Part shown: in pieces, positions 42,293 to 50,743 of the stretch | Layout of the letters: each line of letters begins with the position of its first letter | Numbering within the stretch: position 1 is the first letter of the stretch | Source: Olsenella sp. An285 | GTDB lineage: Bacteria > Actinomycetota > Coriobacteriia > Coriobacteriales > Atopobiaceae | Reading direction: 5' to 3' | Assembly: GCF_002159625.1 (NCBI RefSeq) | Contig: NZ_NFIZ01000001.1 | Location: forward strand, 62,001 to 126,000 | DNA: 64,000 nucleotides | Translations under genes and position numbers: made by a program | The notes under the pieces: model-generated | What the model was told of the DNA's origin: nothing | The model's database searches: none | What the model saw: only the letters and a program-made list of their open reading frames with translations

Positions 42293-44200
42293 ATGATCGA
42301 AGGTCTCGAGAAGCTGCTGGAGTGGGGCGGCACTAAGCGCAACATCGCGTTTCTCGCCGTCTCGGGCGTGGCACTCGTGCTCTCGCTCGCGGGCGTCGAG
42401 CCGTTTCCGTTCTCGATCGCATGGGTCGCCATCATCCTGTGCGGCGTGCCCATCATCCTGGAGGCCGTCATCGGCCTCGTGACGGAGTTCGACATCACGG
42501 CCGACGTGCTCGTCTCGCTCGCCCTCATCGCGAGCGTCTTCATCGGCGAGGACTTCGCTGCGGGCGAGGTCGCCTTCATCATGCAGCTCGGCGGGCTGCT
42601 CGAGGAGCTCACCGTGGCGCGCGCCCGCGCCGGCATCGAACGGCTCGTCCATCTGACGCCGCGCACGGCACGGCGCATCGCCCGCGCAACGGCCGAGGGC
42701 GGGGAGCCACGCCCCGTGGCGGAGGAGACCATCGCGGCGGAAGCCGTTCAGGTGGGCGACATCCTACGCGTGCTGCCCGGGGAGGCCGTGCCCGTAGACG
42801 GCGTCATCGTCTCCGGTCAGACCTCGGTGAACCAGGCGGTCATGACCGGCGAGAGCCTGCCGGTGGACAAGGGCCCGGGGGACGAGGTGTCATCCGGCAC
42901 GGTCAACCAGTTCGGCTCGTTCGACATGGCCGCGACGCGCGTGGGCGAGGACTCATCCATCCAGCGGATGATTCGCCTCGTGCAGTCGGCCGACGCCGGC
43001 AAGGCCAAGATCGTGAACCTCGCCGACCGCTGGGCGGTGTGGATCGTCGTCATCGCCCTTGTGGCAGCAGTTCTCACCTATCTCGTGACGGGCGAGATCA
43101 TCCGCTCGGTCACCATCCTCGTCGTCTTTTGCCCGTGCGCGCTCGTGCTCGCCACACCCACGGCCATCATGGCGGCGATCGGCAACGCCACCAGGCACGG
43201 CTTTCTGGTGCGCGAGGGGGACGCGCTCGAGCGCCTGGCGCAGGTCAGGCGCGTGTGCTTTGACAAGACAGGCACGCTCACCACGGGGGAGCCGCAGGTG
43301 GTTGCCGTGTGCGCGGGCGAGAAGGACGTGAGCGAGGACGCGTTGCTCGCAGTTGCCGGCGCGGCCGAGAAGCGATCCGAGCACCCCCTCGGGCGCGCCA
43401 TCGTGGCCGCGGCCACGGAGCACGCCGGAGTGGCGCCGAAGGACCCAACGTCCTTTGCCATGGTGCCCGGTCGCGGCGTAGTGGCCGAGGTGGGCGGGCG
43501 CACGGTGTACGCCGGCAGCGCCGCGCTGCTGGCGGAGCACGGTCTGGCTATACCGGACGCGCTGGGGAGGCGCGTGGACGCTACGCGCGCCGAGGGGGCA
43601 ACGATCACCTATCTCGGCTGGGGCGACGCGGCAGCGGGGTTCATCGCGCTCGCCGACCGCGTGCGCGAGAACGCCACCGCTACGCTTTCGGCAGTGTGGG
43701 AGACGGGCGTGGAGCCGGTGCTCCTCACGGGGGACCGCGAGGTGGCGGCCGCCCACGTGGCTGCCGAACTCGGCATCACCACCTACAAGGCCGCATGCCT
43801 GCCCGAGGACAAGCTCTCCTTCATCGATGACTCGGAGCGCGCGGGCAAGGGCGTTTGTATGGTCGGCGACGGCGTCAACGACGCGCCTGCGCTCAAGCGC
43901 GCGCTTGTGGGCATCGCCATGGGAGGCGTCGGCAGCGATATCGCCGTCGACGCGGCGGACATCGCGCTCGTGAACGATGACATCGCCGAGCTACCGCACC
44001 TCCTGCGCCTCTCCCGCCGCATGATGACGACCATCGAGATCAACCTCACGTTCTCGATGACGCTCAACTTCATCGCGATCGCGCTCGCCATCTCGGGCGT
44101 CCTGAACCCTGTGGCGGGCGCCCTCGTGCACAACGCGGGCTCGGTGCTCGTTATCGTCAACTCAGCGCTTCTACTGGGATGGAAGCCGCGCGTTCGGTAA
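42293..44200 (+). CDS. Heavy-metal P1B-type ATPase under CsoR control
   Basis: A 635-residue P-type ATPase without an N-terminal metal-binding domain. The membrane metal site is CPC (residues 280-282), the phosphorylation site FDKTGTLT (Asp324), the actuator TGES and the hinge MVGDGVNDAP. The C-terminal helix HNAGSVLVIVNSALLL differs from classical CopA (NPxxA...SS) and is closer to Cd/Zn/Pb ATPases, so sequence alone leaves the metal open. The CsoR box in its promoter supports copper export. It is the last gene of the csoR unit. Confidence 0.85.
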   Translation: MIEGLEKLLEWGGTKRNIAFLAVSGVALVLSLAGVEPFPFSIAWVAIILCGVPIILEAVIGLVTEFDITADVLVSLALIASVFIGEDFAAGEVAFIMQLGGLLEELTVARARAGIERLVHLTPRTARRIARATAEGGEPRPVAEETIAAEAVQVGDILRVLPGEAVPVDGVIVSGQTSVNQAVMTGESLPVDKGPGDEVSSGTVNQFGSFDMAATRVGEDSSIQRMIRLVQSADAGKAKIVNLADRWAVWIVVIALVAAVLTYLVTGEIIRSVTILVVFCPCALVLATPTAIMAAIGNATRHGFLVREGDALERLAQVRRVCFDKTGTLTTGEPQVVAVCAGEKDVSEDALLAVAGAAEKRSEHPLGRAIVAAATEHAGVAPKDPTSFAMVPGRGVVAEVGGRTVYAGSAALLAEHGLAIPDALGRRVDATRAEGATITYLGWGDAAAGFIALADRVRENATATLSAVWETGVEPVLLTGDREVAAAHVAAELGITTYKAACLPEDKLSFIDDSERAGKGVCMVGDGVNDAPALKRALVGIAMGGVGSDIAVDAADIALVNDDIAELPHLLRLSRRMMTTIEINLTFSMTLNFIAIALAISGVLNPVAGALVHNAGSVLVIVNSALLLGWKPRVR

Positions 44201-44277
44201 GGCTGCTAGGGGCGGTATTCGGCCTAGCGGCGAGCTTGATGATTGACGCTTACGAGGCGTCGCTGTAGAAGCATCCG

Positions 44278-45159
44278 TTACCACCGGGCGAGAAACGCGA
44301 GCGTCTGGGTGAAGGCGTCCTCGCGGCTTTGCCGGCATGCTTCGGGGTGGGCGCGCTCGACGCGGAAGAGCTTGAGCGAGGGTGTCTCCATGGGCACGAG
44401 GATGTGGCTCGCGTACTCGTAGGAGCGTCGCGTGATCTCGAAGGGATGGGCGTGCTTGGCGAGGCGCTGCTCGACGATCCGACAGGCCTCGTCGCTCGGC
44501 CACATGGCGTCATGCGAGGGGCTGGCGAGAAGGACTGGCCCGTTGATGCGCTCCACGGCAATCCAGGCCTCCTTGGGCGCGCGCTCGACGATCCGCTCGT
44601 AGACGAAGCGCATGTCGAGCTGGCGCTCGGTGACGATACGGCGGATGATGCCGAGGTAGGGGAGCCTCCCGCCGCCTCGCGCGCAGGGCACGGGCTCGCC
44701 GCGCCAGGTCCAGCTCGAGCGGTCGCTCAGACCCTTGCCGGCAAGGCTTTTGTTGCCGGTGATGCCCGGCATGGCGCAGGCGAGCGGGGAGATGGCGACG
44801 ACGCAGGTGATCTGAGGCATGAGCGAGGCGGCGAGAAGCGCCAGCTCGCCGCCCTTGGAGATGCCGTAGATCGCCACGCGGTCAAAGCCACGCTGCCGGA
44901 GATAGGCGACGGCACGCTCGATTGGCTCGATCGACACCTCGATGAGCTCATCGGGGAGTCCCGGCACGTTCCAGTAGCACAGGCCGAGTGCGGCGATGCC
45001 CTCCCGTGCGAAACGCGCACCGAGGTTGCGCGGGATGTTCTCGTTGCCCTCGCTGCCGCCGAGCACGATGAGCGCCTTGCCGGAGTACGCTTCGACGTGC
45101 CGCTCCGGCAAGTGGAGGAATCCGAAGAAGCCGTCTTGCTCGACGGTGAACCGTTCCAT
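44278..45159 (-). CDS. Alpha/beta hydrolase, acyl-CoA thioesterase (BAAT C-terminal) type
   Basis: A 293-residue hydrolase. The nucleophile elbow is GISKGGELAL, where Ser replaces Cys of some family members. The oxyanion and fold landmarks IVLGGSEGNEN and the late ASPSHDAMWPSDEA segment (acid) and YEYASHILVP (catalytic His) fit acyl-CoA thioester hydrolase/BAAT C-terminal proteins. The substrate is unknown. I chose the ATG at 45159, preceded by GGAAGTGGAG. It lies 48 bases after the metal-ATPase operon on the minus strand and may be read with it. Confidence 0.75.
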   Translation of the reverse strand: MERFTVEQDGFFGFLHLPERHVEAYSGKALIVLGGSEGNENIPRNLGARFAREGIAALGLCYWNVPGLPDELIEVSIEPIERAVAYLRQRGFDRVAIYGISKGGELALLAASLMPQITCVVAISPLACAMPGITGNKSLAGKGLSDRSSWTWRGEPVPCARGGGRLPYLGIIRRIVTERQLDMRFVYERIVERAPKEAWIAVERINGPVLLASPSHDAMWPSDEACRIVEQRLAKHAHPFEITRRSYEYASHILVPMETPSLKLFRVERAHPEACRQSREDAFTQTLAFLARW

Positions 45160-45207
45160 GTCTCCACTTCCCAACGACAGGCTCCACAGCGGACCGATTG
45201 ATGCTTC

Positions 45208-47283
45208 CTAGAGACGTCGAGCGCTTTCTGCGGCCAGCGCGATGGTGGTGCCGTTGTGCAGGAGCGCCGAGGTCTGGGGTCGGATGATGCCGACGATTCC
45301 CGCAGCGAGAAGCGCCGAGTTGATGCCCATAACCGCGGTGAACGAGCGGTCGAGGCGCCCCATGAGGGAGCGGCTGAGCGCGTGCAGGCGCACGATGGCG
45401 TCGAGCCCGCCCGCGGCGAGCGTGACGTCGGCGACCTCCTGCGCGATGGCGGTGCCCGTGCCCATGGCGATGCCCACATCGGCGGCGGAGAGCGCCGGCG
45501 CGTCATTAACGCCGTCACCCACCATGACGACGCGTCGTCCGCGAGCCACGAGCGCCTCCACGTAGGCATGCTTGTCCTCGGGGAGCAGGTTAGCCCGGTA
45601 CTCGGTGATGCCCGCCTCGGCGGCGATGCGTGCGGCGGTGCGCTCGTTATCGCCGGTGAGCATGATGATGTGGCCGATGCCCTGTGAGCGAAGTGCCGCA
45701 ATTGCCTCGGGCACTCCTGCCTTTAAGGGATCTTCGATGCCGAGCACGCCCACCAGCTTTCCGTCTTGGGCGAGGTAGAGCGGTGAGAGGCCTTCGAGGT
45801 CGCCGTCGATGCGCGCCTCTGCCTCGGGGGCGACTTCGACGTGCTCGTCCTCCATCACGAAGTGGCGACTACCGATGACGATGCGCTTGCCATCGAGCGC
45901 CGATGCGATGCCGTGCGCCACGATATAGGCGACCTCGGCATGGCGTTCGCGATGCTCGAGGCCGCGCGCGGCGGCGGCCGCCACCACGGCGCGCGCCACG
46001 GGATGCGGGAAATGCTCCTCCAGGCAGGCCGAGGTGCGCAGCACCTCGTCCTCGGTCCAATCGGGCACGAGGGCGAGCACGCGCGCGACCCGGGGCGTCG
46101 CCTCGGTGAGCGTTCCCGTCTTATCGAACACGATGGTGTCGGCGGCGGCGATGGCCTCGAAATGCTTGGCACCCTTGACGGCCATGCCCTCGTGCGCGCT
46201 CTGGCTCATGGCGGCGAGCACGCTGATGGACGACGTGAGCCTGAGGGCGCAGGAGTAGTCGACCATGAGGGCGGCCGATGTCTTGGCAAGGCTTTTCGTG
46301 GTCGCCGCCACAAGCCCCGCAAGCAGGAAGTTCCACGGCACGAAGCGGTCCGCGAGGTGCTCGCGGCGCGTCTGGATCTCGCTTTTGAGCTGCTCGGAGG
46401 CTTCAACGAGATTCACGATGGAGCGGAGCTTGGTCGATGCGGGCTCGGCGCCCACGCGGATGACGATCTCGCCCTCTTCAACCGCGGTGCCGGCGAAGAC
46501 GTCGTCGCCGGCCCTGCGCTCGACGGCAAGCGGCTCGCCGGTGAGTGCCGCCTGGTTGACCATGGCCGCACCGCGTACCACCACGCCGTCGACGCACACG
46601 GGCATGCCGGCGCGCGCCACGACGAGGTCGCCCGCGCGGAGACTCTGGGCGGGCACGGTGACCTCCTCGCCGTCCTCGAGGCGCCGGGCGTTTTGGGGAA
46701 TGGCCATGAGGGAGCGAATGAGTTCGTGCTCTGAGCGTTCACGGGTGGCGTCCTCGAGGACCTCTCCCAGGTCGAGGAGGAACATGGTGCTCGCCGCGGT
46801 TTTGGGGTCGCGCTTGACAAACGACAGGCCGATGGCCGTGGCGTCGAGTACCGGCACATCGAGGCGGTGCCGCATGAGCGAGGTGAGGCCGGCGCGCAGA
46901 AACCCGAGGTAGTGAAGGCCGGCCCATACCGCCCTCAGTGCGGGCGGGAGGAGCCAGCGGCGGATGAGATGGTTGCCCACTAGGCGGATGATACTGCGCG
47001 CGGCGGACGGGACCGCGGGCGCGAGCGCCGTGGGCGCCTGGGCGCGCGCCGTATCGAGCTGGACGCGGCTGAGCTCGTTCAGCCGATCGAGCAGGGCGGT
47101 CCTTGCAAGGGCGTCGCGGTACCAGATGGCGACCGAGCGAATGCGCGGGTAGGAGCGCACGCGCTCGACGCCTGTCCACGAAGAGAGCGAGGCCTCGAGG
47201 GCGAGGGCGTCGGACGCGTCAAGGTGATCGGCAAACGTAAGGCGCAGCCGCCCCGGCACCTCGTGTTCGATGACGTATCGCAC
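45208..47283 (-). CDS. P-type ATPase with atypical YSC membrane motif
   Basis: A 691-residue metal P-type ATPase. The first ~75 residues are an HMA-like fold without CxxC (EHEVPGRLRLTF). The membrane metal motif is YSC (residues 343-345 in VDYSCALRLTSS) instead of CPC. Phosphorylation site FDKTGTLT (Asp387), TGEP actuator loop and MVGDGVNDAP are intact. The transported metal is not given by sequence. Linkage to a DUF6110 protein, nine bases upstream, is a recurrent pairing I recognise from related anaerobes. It starts with ATG at 47283 within the 3' context of that gene. Confidence 0.83.
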   Translation of the reverse strand: MRYVIEHEVPGRLRLTFADHLDASDALALEASLSSWTGVERVRSYPRIRSVAIWYRDALARTALLDRLNELSRVQLDTARAQAPTALAPAVPSAARSIIRLVGNHLIRRWLLPPALRAVWAGLHYLGFLRAGLTSLMRHRLDVPVLDATAIGLSFVKRDPKTAASTMFLLDLGEVLEDATRERSEHELIRSLMAIPQNARRLEDGEEVTVPAQSLRAGDLVVARAGMPVCVDGVVVRGAAMVNQAALTGEPLAVERRAGDDVFAGTAVEEGEIVIRVGAEPASTKLRSIVNLVEASEQLKSEIQTRREHLADRFVPWNFLLAGLVAATTKSLAKTSAALMVDYSCALRLTSSISVLAAMSQSAHEGMAVKGAKHFEAIAAADTIVFDKTGTLTEATPRVARVLALVPDWTEDEVLRTSACLEEHFPHPVARAVVAAAAARGLEHRERHAEVAYIVAHGIASALDGKRIVIGSRHFVMEDEHVEVAPEAEARIDGDLEGLSPLYLAQDGKLVGVLGIEDPLKAGVPEAIAALRSQGIGHIIMLTGDNERTAARIAAEAGITEYRANLLPEDKHAYVEALVARGRRVVMVGDGVNDAPALSAADVGIAMGTGTAIAQEVADVTLAAGGLDAIVRLHALSRSLMGRLDRSFTAVMGINSALLAAGIVGIIRPQTSALLHNGTTIALAAESARRL

Positions 47284-47291
47284 GGGCGCGC

Positions 47292-47591
47292 CTACGCCTT
47301 AGCGGGGACGGTCTCTGCGGCGGTATCCGACGCGCTGTCTTCCTCGTCCTCGACGCCGTAGACGGTTTCATTGAGATACGCGGCTTCGGCGACGATGTCG
47401 TCCATCTCGGCGCGTGCGCGTTCGACGGTGTCTTCACAGGCCTGCTTCGCGCGCAGCCCAGCCGCGACGGCTTCTACGTAGACGCGTTTCGCCCCGTCGC
47501 TCGTAAGCACCTTGGCGCCAACAGACCCGATCAGTACGCCCGCGCCCAAAAGCAGACCGTGCGTCCCCTTGAGAAAGCCCAGAGTACTCAT
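47292..47591 (-). CDS. DUF6110-family protein
   Basis: A 99-residue protein: a hydrophobic N-terminal helix (GTHGLLLGAGVLIGSVGAKVL), a conserved SDGAKRVYVEAVAAGLRAKQ segment and an acidic C-terminal tail. The function is unknown, and it probably acts with the adjacent P-type ATPase. I chose the ATG at 47591, behind GAGAGGAG. Two direct repeats (agttaact/agttcact) just upstream may be its operator. Confidence 0.75.
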   Translation of the reverse strand: MSTLGFLKGTHGLLLGAGVLIGSVGAKVLTSDGAKRVYVEAVAAGLRAKQACEDTVERARAEMDDIVAEAAYLNETVYGVEDEEDSASDTAAETVPAKA

Positions 47592-47639
47592 GCGAAACTC
47601 CTCTCTGCGCACAACAGTACGCCTTGGTAAACAATTTCA

Positions 47640-47657
47640 AGTTAACTGTAGTTCACT
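47640..47657 (-). promoter_or_regulatory. Direct repeat upstream of the DUF6110/ATPase operon
   Basis: agttaact (47640-47647) and agttcact (47650-47657), ten bases apart and so on one DNA face, ~50 bases before the start codon. This suggests a regulator site. Confidence 0.4.
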
Positions 47658-47699
47658 TTGAGGAGAGGAGTGGTGTGATTTGTGAATTGGGAAGAACTT

Positions 47700-48055
47700 G
47701 CCGCCAAGAATTCGAAAGAATGCGGCGGCTGGTCGCATCCATGGCGGAGCGCTTTCCCGGCGGGCGGCTGGCGTTCGATGTGGCGAGGGAGAACCAACGT
47801 CAAGCTGATGCTCAAGACCTGGGTGAAGCAGACGGGCATCACGGACATCGGCGCGTACTTCTCCGTGAGGGATGCGCAAGCGTAGTTGGAGCCCTGGTTG
47901 CCGCTGCTCTCCGTTTCCAGTTGCGGGTACATGCAGGGCTACCAGAAGCTCAAGGTGCCGGGCGTGCCGCCCGTCCACCGCATTCTTGCCCGGTTCGTCG
48001 ACTGCCGCTGCATTTGCAGGTCGTTCGCGTGGATTTCAAAGAGACTCCCCGATAA
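47700..48055 (+). pseudogene. Broken LCM/COG3315-type methyltransferase gene, 3' part
   Basis: Pieces of one protein occur in two frames. MAERFPGGRLAFD is in one frame. NVKLMLKTWVKQTG, DIGAYFSVRDAQA, LEPWLPLLSVSS and GYMQGYQKLKVPG are in another, with TAG at 47883-47885 in place of GAG. LQVVRVDFKETPR is in the first frame again. That makes two frameshifts and one nonsense codon; the N-terminal SAM-binding half is missing. The order and motifs fit the leucine carboxyl methyltransferase-like COG3315 family. Confidence 0.65.
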
Positions 48056-48107
48056 GCGATCCACAGACGATCGTGACGGTCTACATATAGTATAGGTCCG
48101 GTGGTGA

Positions 48108-48221
48108 TTAGGCGAGCAGGCAGATGAGCATCGCGGCGAACATGACCGTGAAGACGAGGTTGCTCCACCCGCCAAAGAGGACGCAGCGCGCCGGCTGCGG
48201 CACGCGCATCCACACGAGACC
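48108..48221 (-). pseudogene. 3' fragment of a DUF6796-type membrane protein gene
   Basis: About 110 bases are nearly identical to the 3' end of the intact gene at 53467-54099 (LVWMRVPQPARCVLFGG, WSNLVFTVMFAAML), with a different last few codons and a TAA stop. The upstream 170 codons are absent, and the junction abuts a mobile-element fragment. Confidence 0.8.
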
Positions 48222-48463
48222 TAAAAATCGTCCCTGTGGGCTTCTCGCAGGTCAAGGGCTATTCCGTTTATGTCCTGTTGTATAACATAGCGGCAAAAGC
48301 TGTCATCGTTAATGTGGGCGGCAACAAGCTGTCTTAACTGCGGGTCGGTCAGACCGGGATTATATTGCTTCATAATCGTTGCGCCCATGGTGTCCACGAT
48401 AGCGTTTGCGGTCTGCACCTGCTTCACCGCCACGCCGTTCACATAGATTTCAAGGTCAGCCAT
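48221..48463 (-). CDS. Small protein of probable mobile-element origin
   Basis: An 80-residue protein (MADLEIYVNGVAVKQVQTAN, MGATIMKQYNPGLTDPQLRQ, FCRYVIQQDINGIALDLREA). GC is clearly lower than its neighbours. It resembles cargo proteins of Firmicutes-type conjugative elements, but I cannot name the family. Its stop lies at the junction with the DUF6796 fragment and its start at the junction with the XRE fragment, so it may itself be cut out of a longer gene. The function is unknown. Confidence 0.5.
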   Translation of the reverse strand: MADLEIYVNGVAVKQVQTANAIVDTMGATIMKQYNPGLTDPQLRQLVAAHINDDSFCRYVIQQDINGIALDLREAHRDDF

Positions 48464-48493
48464 GAGCCGGGGGAAATCCGGGTGCGCCGCCAG

Positions 48494-48845
48494 CGAGACG
48501 CTCCCCGACATCCGTCAGTCCAAGCGCCTCGCCACGGCCTACGGGGTGACGCTCGACGAGCTCATCTCGTTCGACCTCGACGTCGCCCAGGTAGAGGAGG
48601 CCATCGAGCGCACGAGCGACGAGGTCACGGAGAAGGTCGACTGGACGAGCGCCTGGGCCAAGAGGTACCCCATCCTCGCCCGCTGCCAGGGCGAGGTCAA
48701 CGTGCCCCTCTACGCCCGCCGCATCCGACAGATGCTCGACGAGCTCAAGGCCGAGCGCGGCTACTCCGAGCTCGATGCCATGCTCGCGCTCAAGGACATC
48801 CTCTACCAGGTCTGGAAGCAGGCCAAGGCGGCGGGCGCGAGGTAG
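48494..48845 (+). pseudogene. XRE-family regulator gene lacking its 5' end
   Basis: The frame encodes the last residues of a Cro/C1 domain (LPDIRQSKRLATAYGVTLDELISFD) and the complete C-terminal half (VDWTSAWAKRYPIL, VPLYARRIRQMLDELKAERGY). The recognition helices are missing. An ATG at 48462 in frame lies in the foreign fragment on the other side of the junction. A fusion peptide could be made but could not bind DNA as an XRE protein. Confidence 0.7.
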
Positions 48846-49183
48846 TTTCGCTGGGTGAGAAGAACGCCCTCAATTCAGTAATCAACTTAATTAATGCTAT
48901 AGGCGAGAAGAACGACCGCGCATGCACCGCCACCAGCGCCTTTCCACATTCTCGCGAGAGGCTGTCGATAACCTCCCGGCGCTCCGCGCGTTCCGTTGCC
49001 CAGCGTTCCAAAGCGTCTCACGCCGAGAAGAGCGCCCGGAGGCCCCAATGTGGAAAACTCCCGCACGCCGCCCGTATAATGGGGCGCACGGGACGAGAAG
49101 AGCCGTGTGCCCATGCGTCGGTCCAGGCTCGCGGGAGCCTCCAACGGCGCCGCCCGGGCAATGTCCCCGTCGAAAGGATCAAG
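48846..49183. other. Intergenic stretch rich in the CGAGAAGAACG motif, with a promoter
   Basis: Holds gagaagaacg at 48857 and 48904, related cgagaagagc at 49024 and 49094, and a 10-bp inverted repeat tttccacatt (48941-48950)/aatgtggaaa (49047-49056). A good -10 TATAAT (49075-49080) with TGGAAA 18 bases upstream probably drives the hydrolase gene, with the right arm of the repeat overlapping the -35. Confidence 0.5.
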
Positions 49184-49921
49184 ATGGTCACTCACACGCT
49201 CGGCTCGGGCCCGCGGACGGCGGTGCTCCTGCACGGGGGCGGCCTCTCGTGGTGGAACTACCGGGCCGTCGCCGACCTGCTCGCCGCCAACGGGTACCGC
49301 GTCGTGCTCCCCGTTCTCGACGGGCACGCCGGCTCGGACCGCCCGTTCACCTCGATCGAGGACAACGCCTCCGAGCTCGTGGCCCTCATCGACCGCGAGC
49401 TCGGCGGGCGCGTCGACGCGCTCGGCGGCGTCTCCCTCGGGGCGCAGGTCGCCCTCGAGGCCCTCGCGCAGCGGCCGCGGATCGCGGAGCGCGCCGTCAT
49501 CGAGAGCGCGCTCGTGCTCCCCATGCGCGCCGCCCGCGCCCTCGCCGCGCCCGCCGTCGCCCTGAGCTACCCGCTCGTGCGGCGCCCCTGGTTCGCGCGG
49601 GCGCAGTTCGCGAGCCTCCACCTCCCCGAGGAGCTCTACGAGCCCTACTACCGTGACAGCTGCGCCATATCGAAGCGGGACATGATCGCCTTCATGCGGG
49701 TGAACAGCTCCTACCGGCTGAGGCCCGAGCTCGCGGCCTGCGGGGCGCGGGCGACCATCCTCGTCGGCGGGAAGGAGCCCCGCGTCATGGTGCGCTCGGC
49801 GCGCGCACTGGCTGAGGCCATGCCGGGCAGCACGCTCGTCGAGCGCCCTGGCTGGCGGCACGGCGAGGCGAGCTTGTGGCATCCCGGTGTCTACCTCGAG
49901 GCGCTCGAGGGTCGCCCATAG
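49184..49921 (+). CDS. Alpha/beta hydrolase
   Basis: A 245-residue alpha/beta-fold hydrolase: oxyanion region LLHGGGLSWWNY, nucleophile elbow GGVSLGAQVALE (Ser), acid in ILVGGKEPRVM region and catalytic His in RPGWRHGEASLW. No transmembrane helix. Substrate unknown; carboxylesterase or C-C hydrolase type activity is the usual guess. I chose the ATG at 49184 after GAAAGGATC, where similarity begins. Confidence 0.78.
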   Translation: MVTHTLGSGPRTAVLLHGGGLSWWNYRAVADLLAANGYRVVLPVLDGHAGSDRPFTSIEDNASELVALIDRELGGRVDALGGVSLGAQVALEALAQRPRIAERAVIESALVLPMRAARALAAPAVALSYPLVRRPWFARAQFASLHLPEELYEPYYRDSCAISKRDMIAFMRVNSSYRLRPELAACGARATILVGGKEPRVMVRSARALAEAMPGSTLVERPGWRHGEASLWHPGVYLEALEGRP

Positions 49922-50006
49922 GCAAGCGCCCGAGCACCGCCACGGCAGATGCAAGGCGTTGCGTATCAAAATAGGACGAGAAGAACGCCCGCGCGGCGCC
50001 TCCCCG

Positions 50007-50046
50007 GGCGGGCCGCCCAAAAGACAGTCCCCACGGGCGGCCCGCC
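50007..50046 (+). repeat. TCCCCACGG-loop hairpin, copy 4
   Basis: ggcgggccgccc (50007-50018) pairs perfectly with gggcggcccgcc (50035-50046), loop aaaagacagtccccac. It lies 85 bases after the hydrolase stop, in sense. A cgagaagaacgcc motif (49977-49989) precedes it. Confidence 0.7.
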
Positions 50047-50059
50047 GCGCGCCTCAGTG

Positions 50060-50074
50060 TTGACCAATGTTCAA
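50060..50074. promoter_or_regulatory. TetR operator before its own gene
   Basis: ttgaccaatgttcaa, nearly identical to ttgaacaatgtttaa before the methyltransferase gene. It lies ~35 bases before the start codon of the TetR gene. Confidence 0.65.
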
Positions 50075-50110
50075 TAGAGGTGTACCATCAGTCACGAGGA
50101 GGTGGCCGCC

Positions 50111-50698
50111 GTGACCAGAACCGTGATGGACCCCGGGGAGCGCCGGCGCGAGCTTCTTGCCTGCGCCATGAGGCTCTTCGCCGAGGAGGGCTACGACAAC
50201 GTGTCCGTGCGGGCCGTGGCGCGCGCCGCGGGCGTGGCGCCGGGGCTCGCCTACCACTACTTCGACTCCAAGGAGAGGATGTTCGCCGAGGCCATCGGGG
50301 ACTACGCCCGCCGCTGCGCCGAGGGCATAATCGCCATCCTGGACGAGGAGGGCCCCTCGCTGGACGAGAGGCTCGACCGCGCCCTCGAGCTCGGCGCGGG
50401 CGGCGGCTTCCCCTACGCCGCCTTCTTCCACGCCGAGGGCAACGGGACGCTGCACGACCGCCTCTCGCTCGCCATGTGCGAGGCGGTGCGGCCGCACCTG
50501 CGCGCCGCGCTCGAGGCCGACGCCGCCTCGCGCGGCGCGCCGGCGCCCGACGCCGACGAGCTCGCCGCGATCATGACCTACGGCGCGGTGGGCCTCGCCT
50601 CGGGCCCGGGCATGCCGGACGGCGCCGCGGCCGCCGCCGCCCGCCGCTACCTCCGCGCGCTGCTCGCCGAGTTCCGCTCGGGGGCCGCCGCCGACTAG
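50111..50698 (+). CDS. TetR-family transcriptional regulator
   Basis: A 195-residue protein: N-terminal helix-turn-helix (RRRELLACAMRLFAEEGYDNVSVRAVARAAGVAPGLAYHYFDSKE) and a helical ligand domain. I chose the GTG at 50111 because GAGGAGG is eight bases upstream; another GTG three codons earlier overlaps that site. The same operator occurs before this gene and before the next one, so it probably represses itself and the methyltransferase. Confidence 0.85.
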   Translation: MTRTVMDPGERRRELLACAMRLFAEEGYDNVSVRAVARAAGVAPGLAYHYFDSKERMFAEAIGDYARRCAEGIIAILDEEGPSLDERLDRALELGAGGGFPYAAFFHAEGNGTLHDRLSLAMCEAVRPHLRAALEADAASRGAPAPDADELAAIMTYGAVGLASGPGMPDGAAAAAARRYLRALLAEFRSGAAAD

Positions 50699-50706
50699 GG
50701 ATCCCG

Positions 50707-50731
50707 CCCCGGCCGCTGCCGGGGCTCTTTT
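50707..50731 (+). terminator. Intrinsic terminator after the TetR gene
   Basis: ccccggc-cgct-gccgggg followed by ctcttttc. It separates the TetR gene from the methyltransferase, which has its own operator and promoter. Confidence 0.75.
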
Positions 50732-50743
50732 CGGCCGATTGTA

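Noticed and set aside
42293-44200. Naming the CsoR-linked ATPase copA
   Set aside because: The CPC motif and the CsoR box suggest copper, but the C-terminal membrane signature does not match CopA, so the symbol would overstate the evidence.
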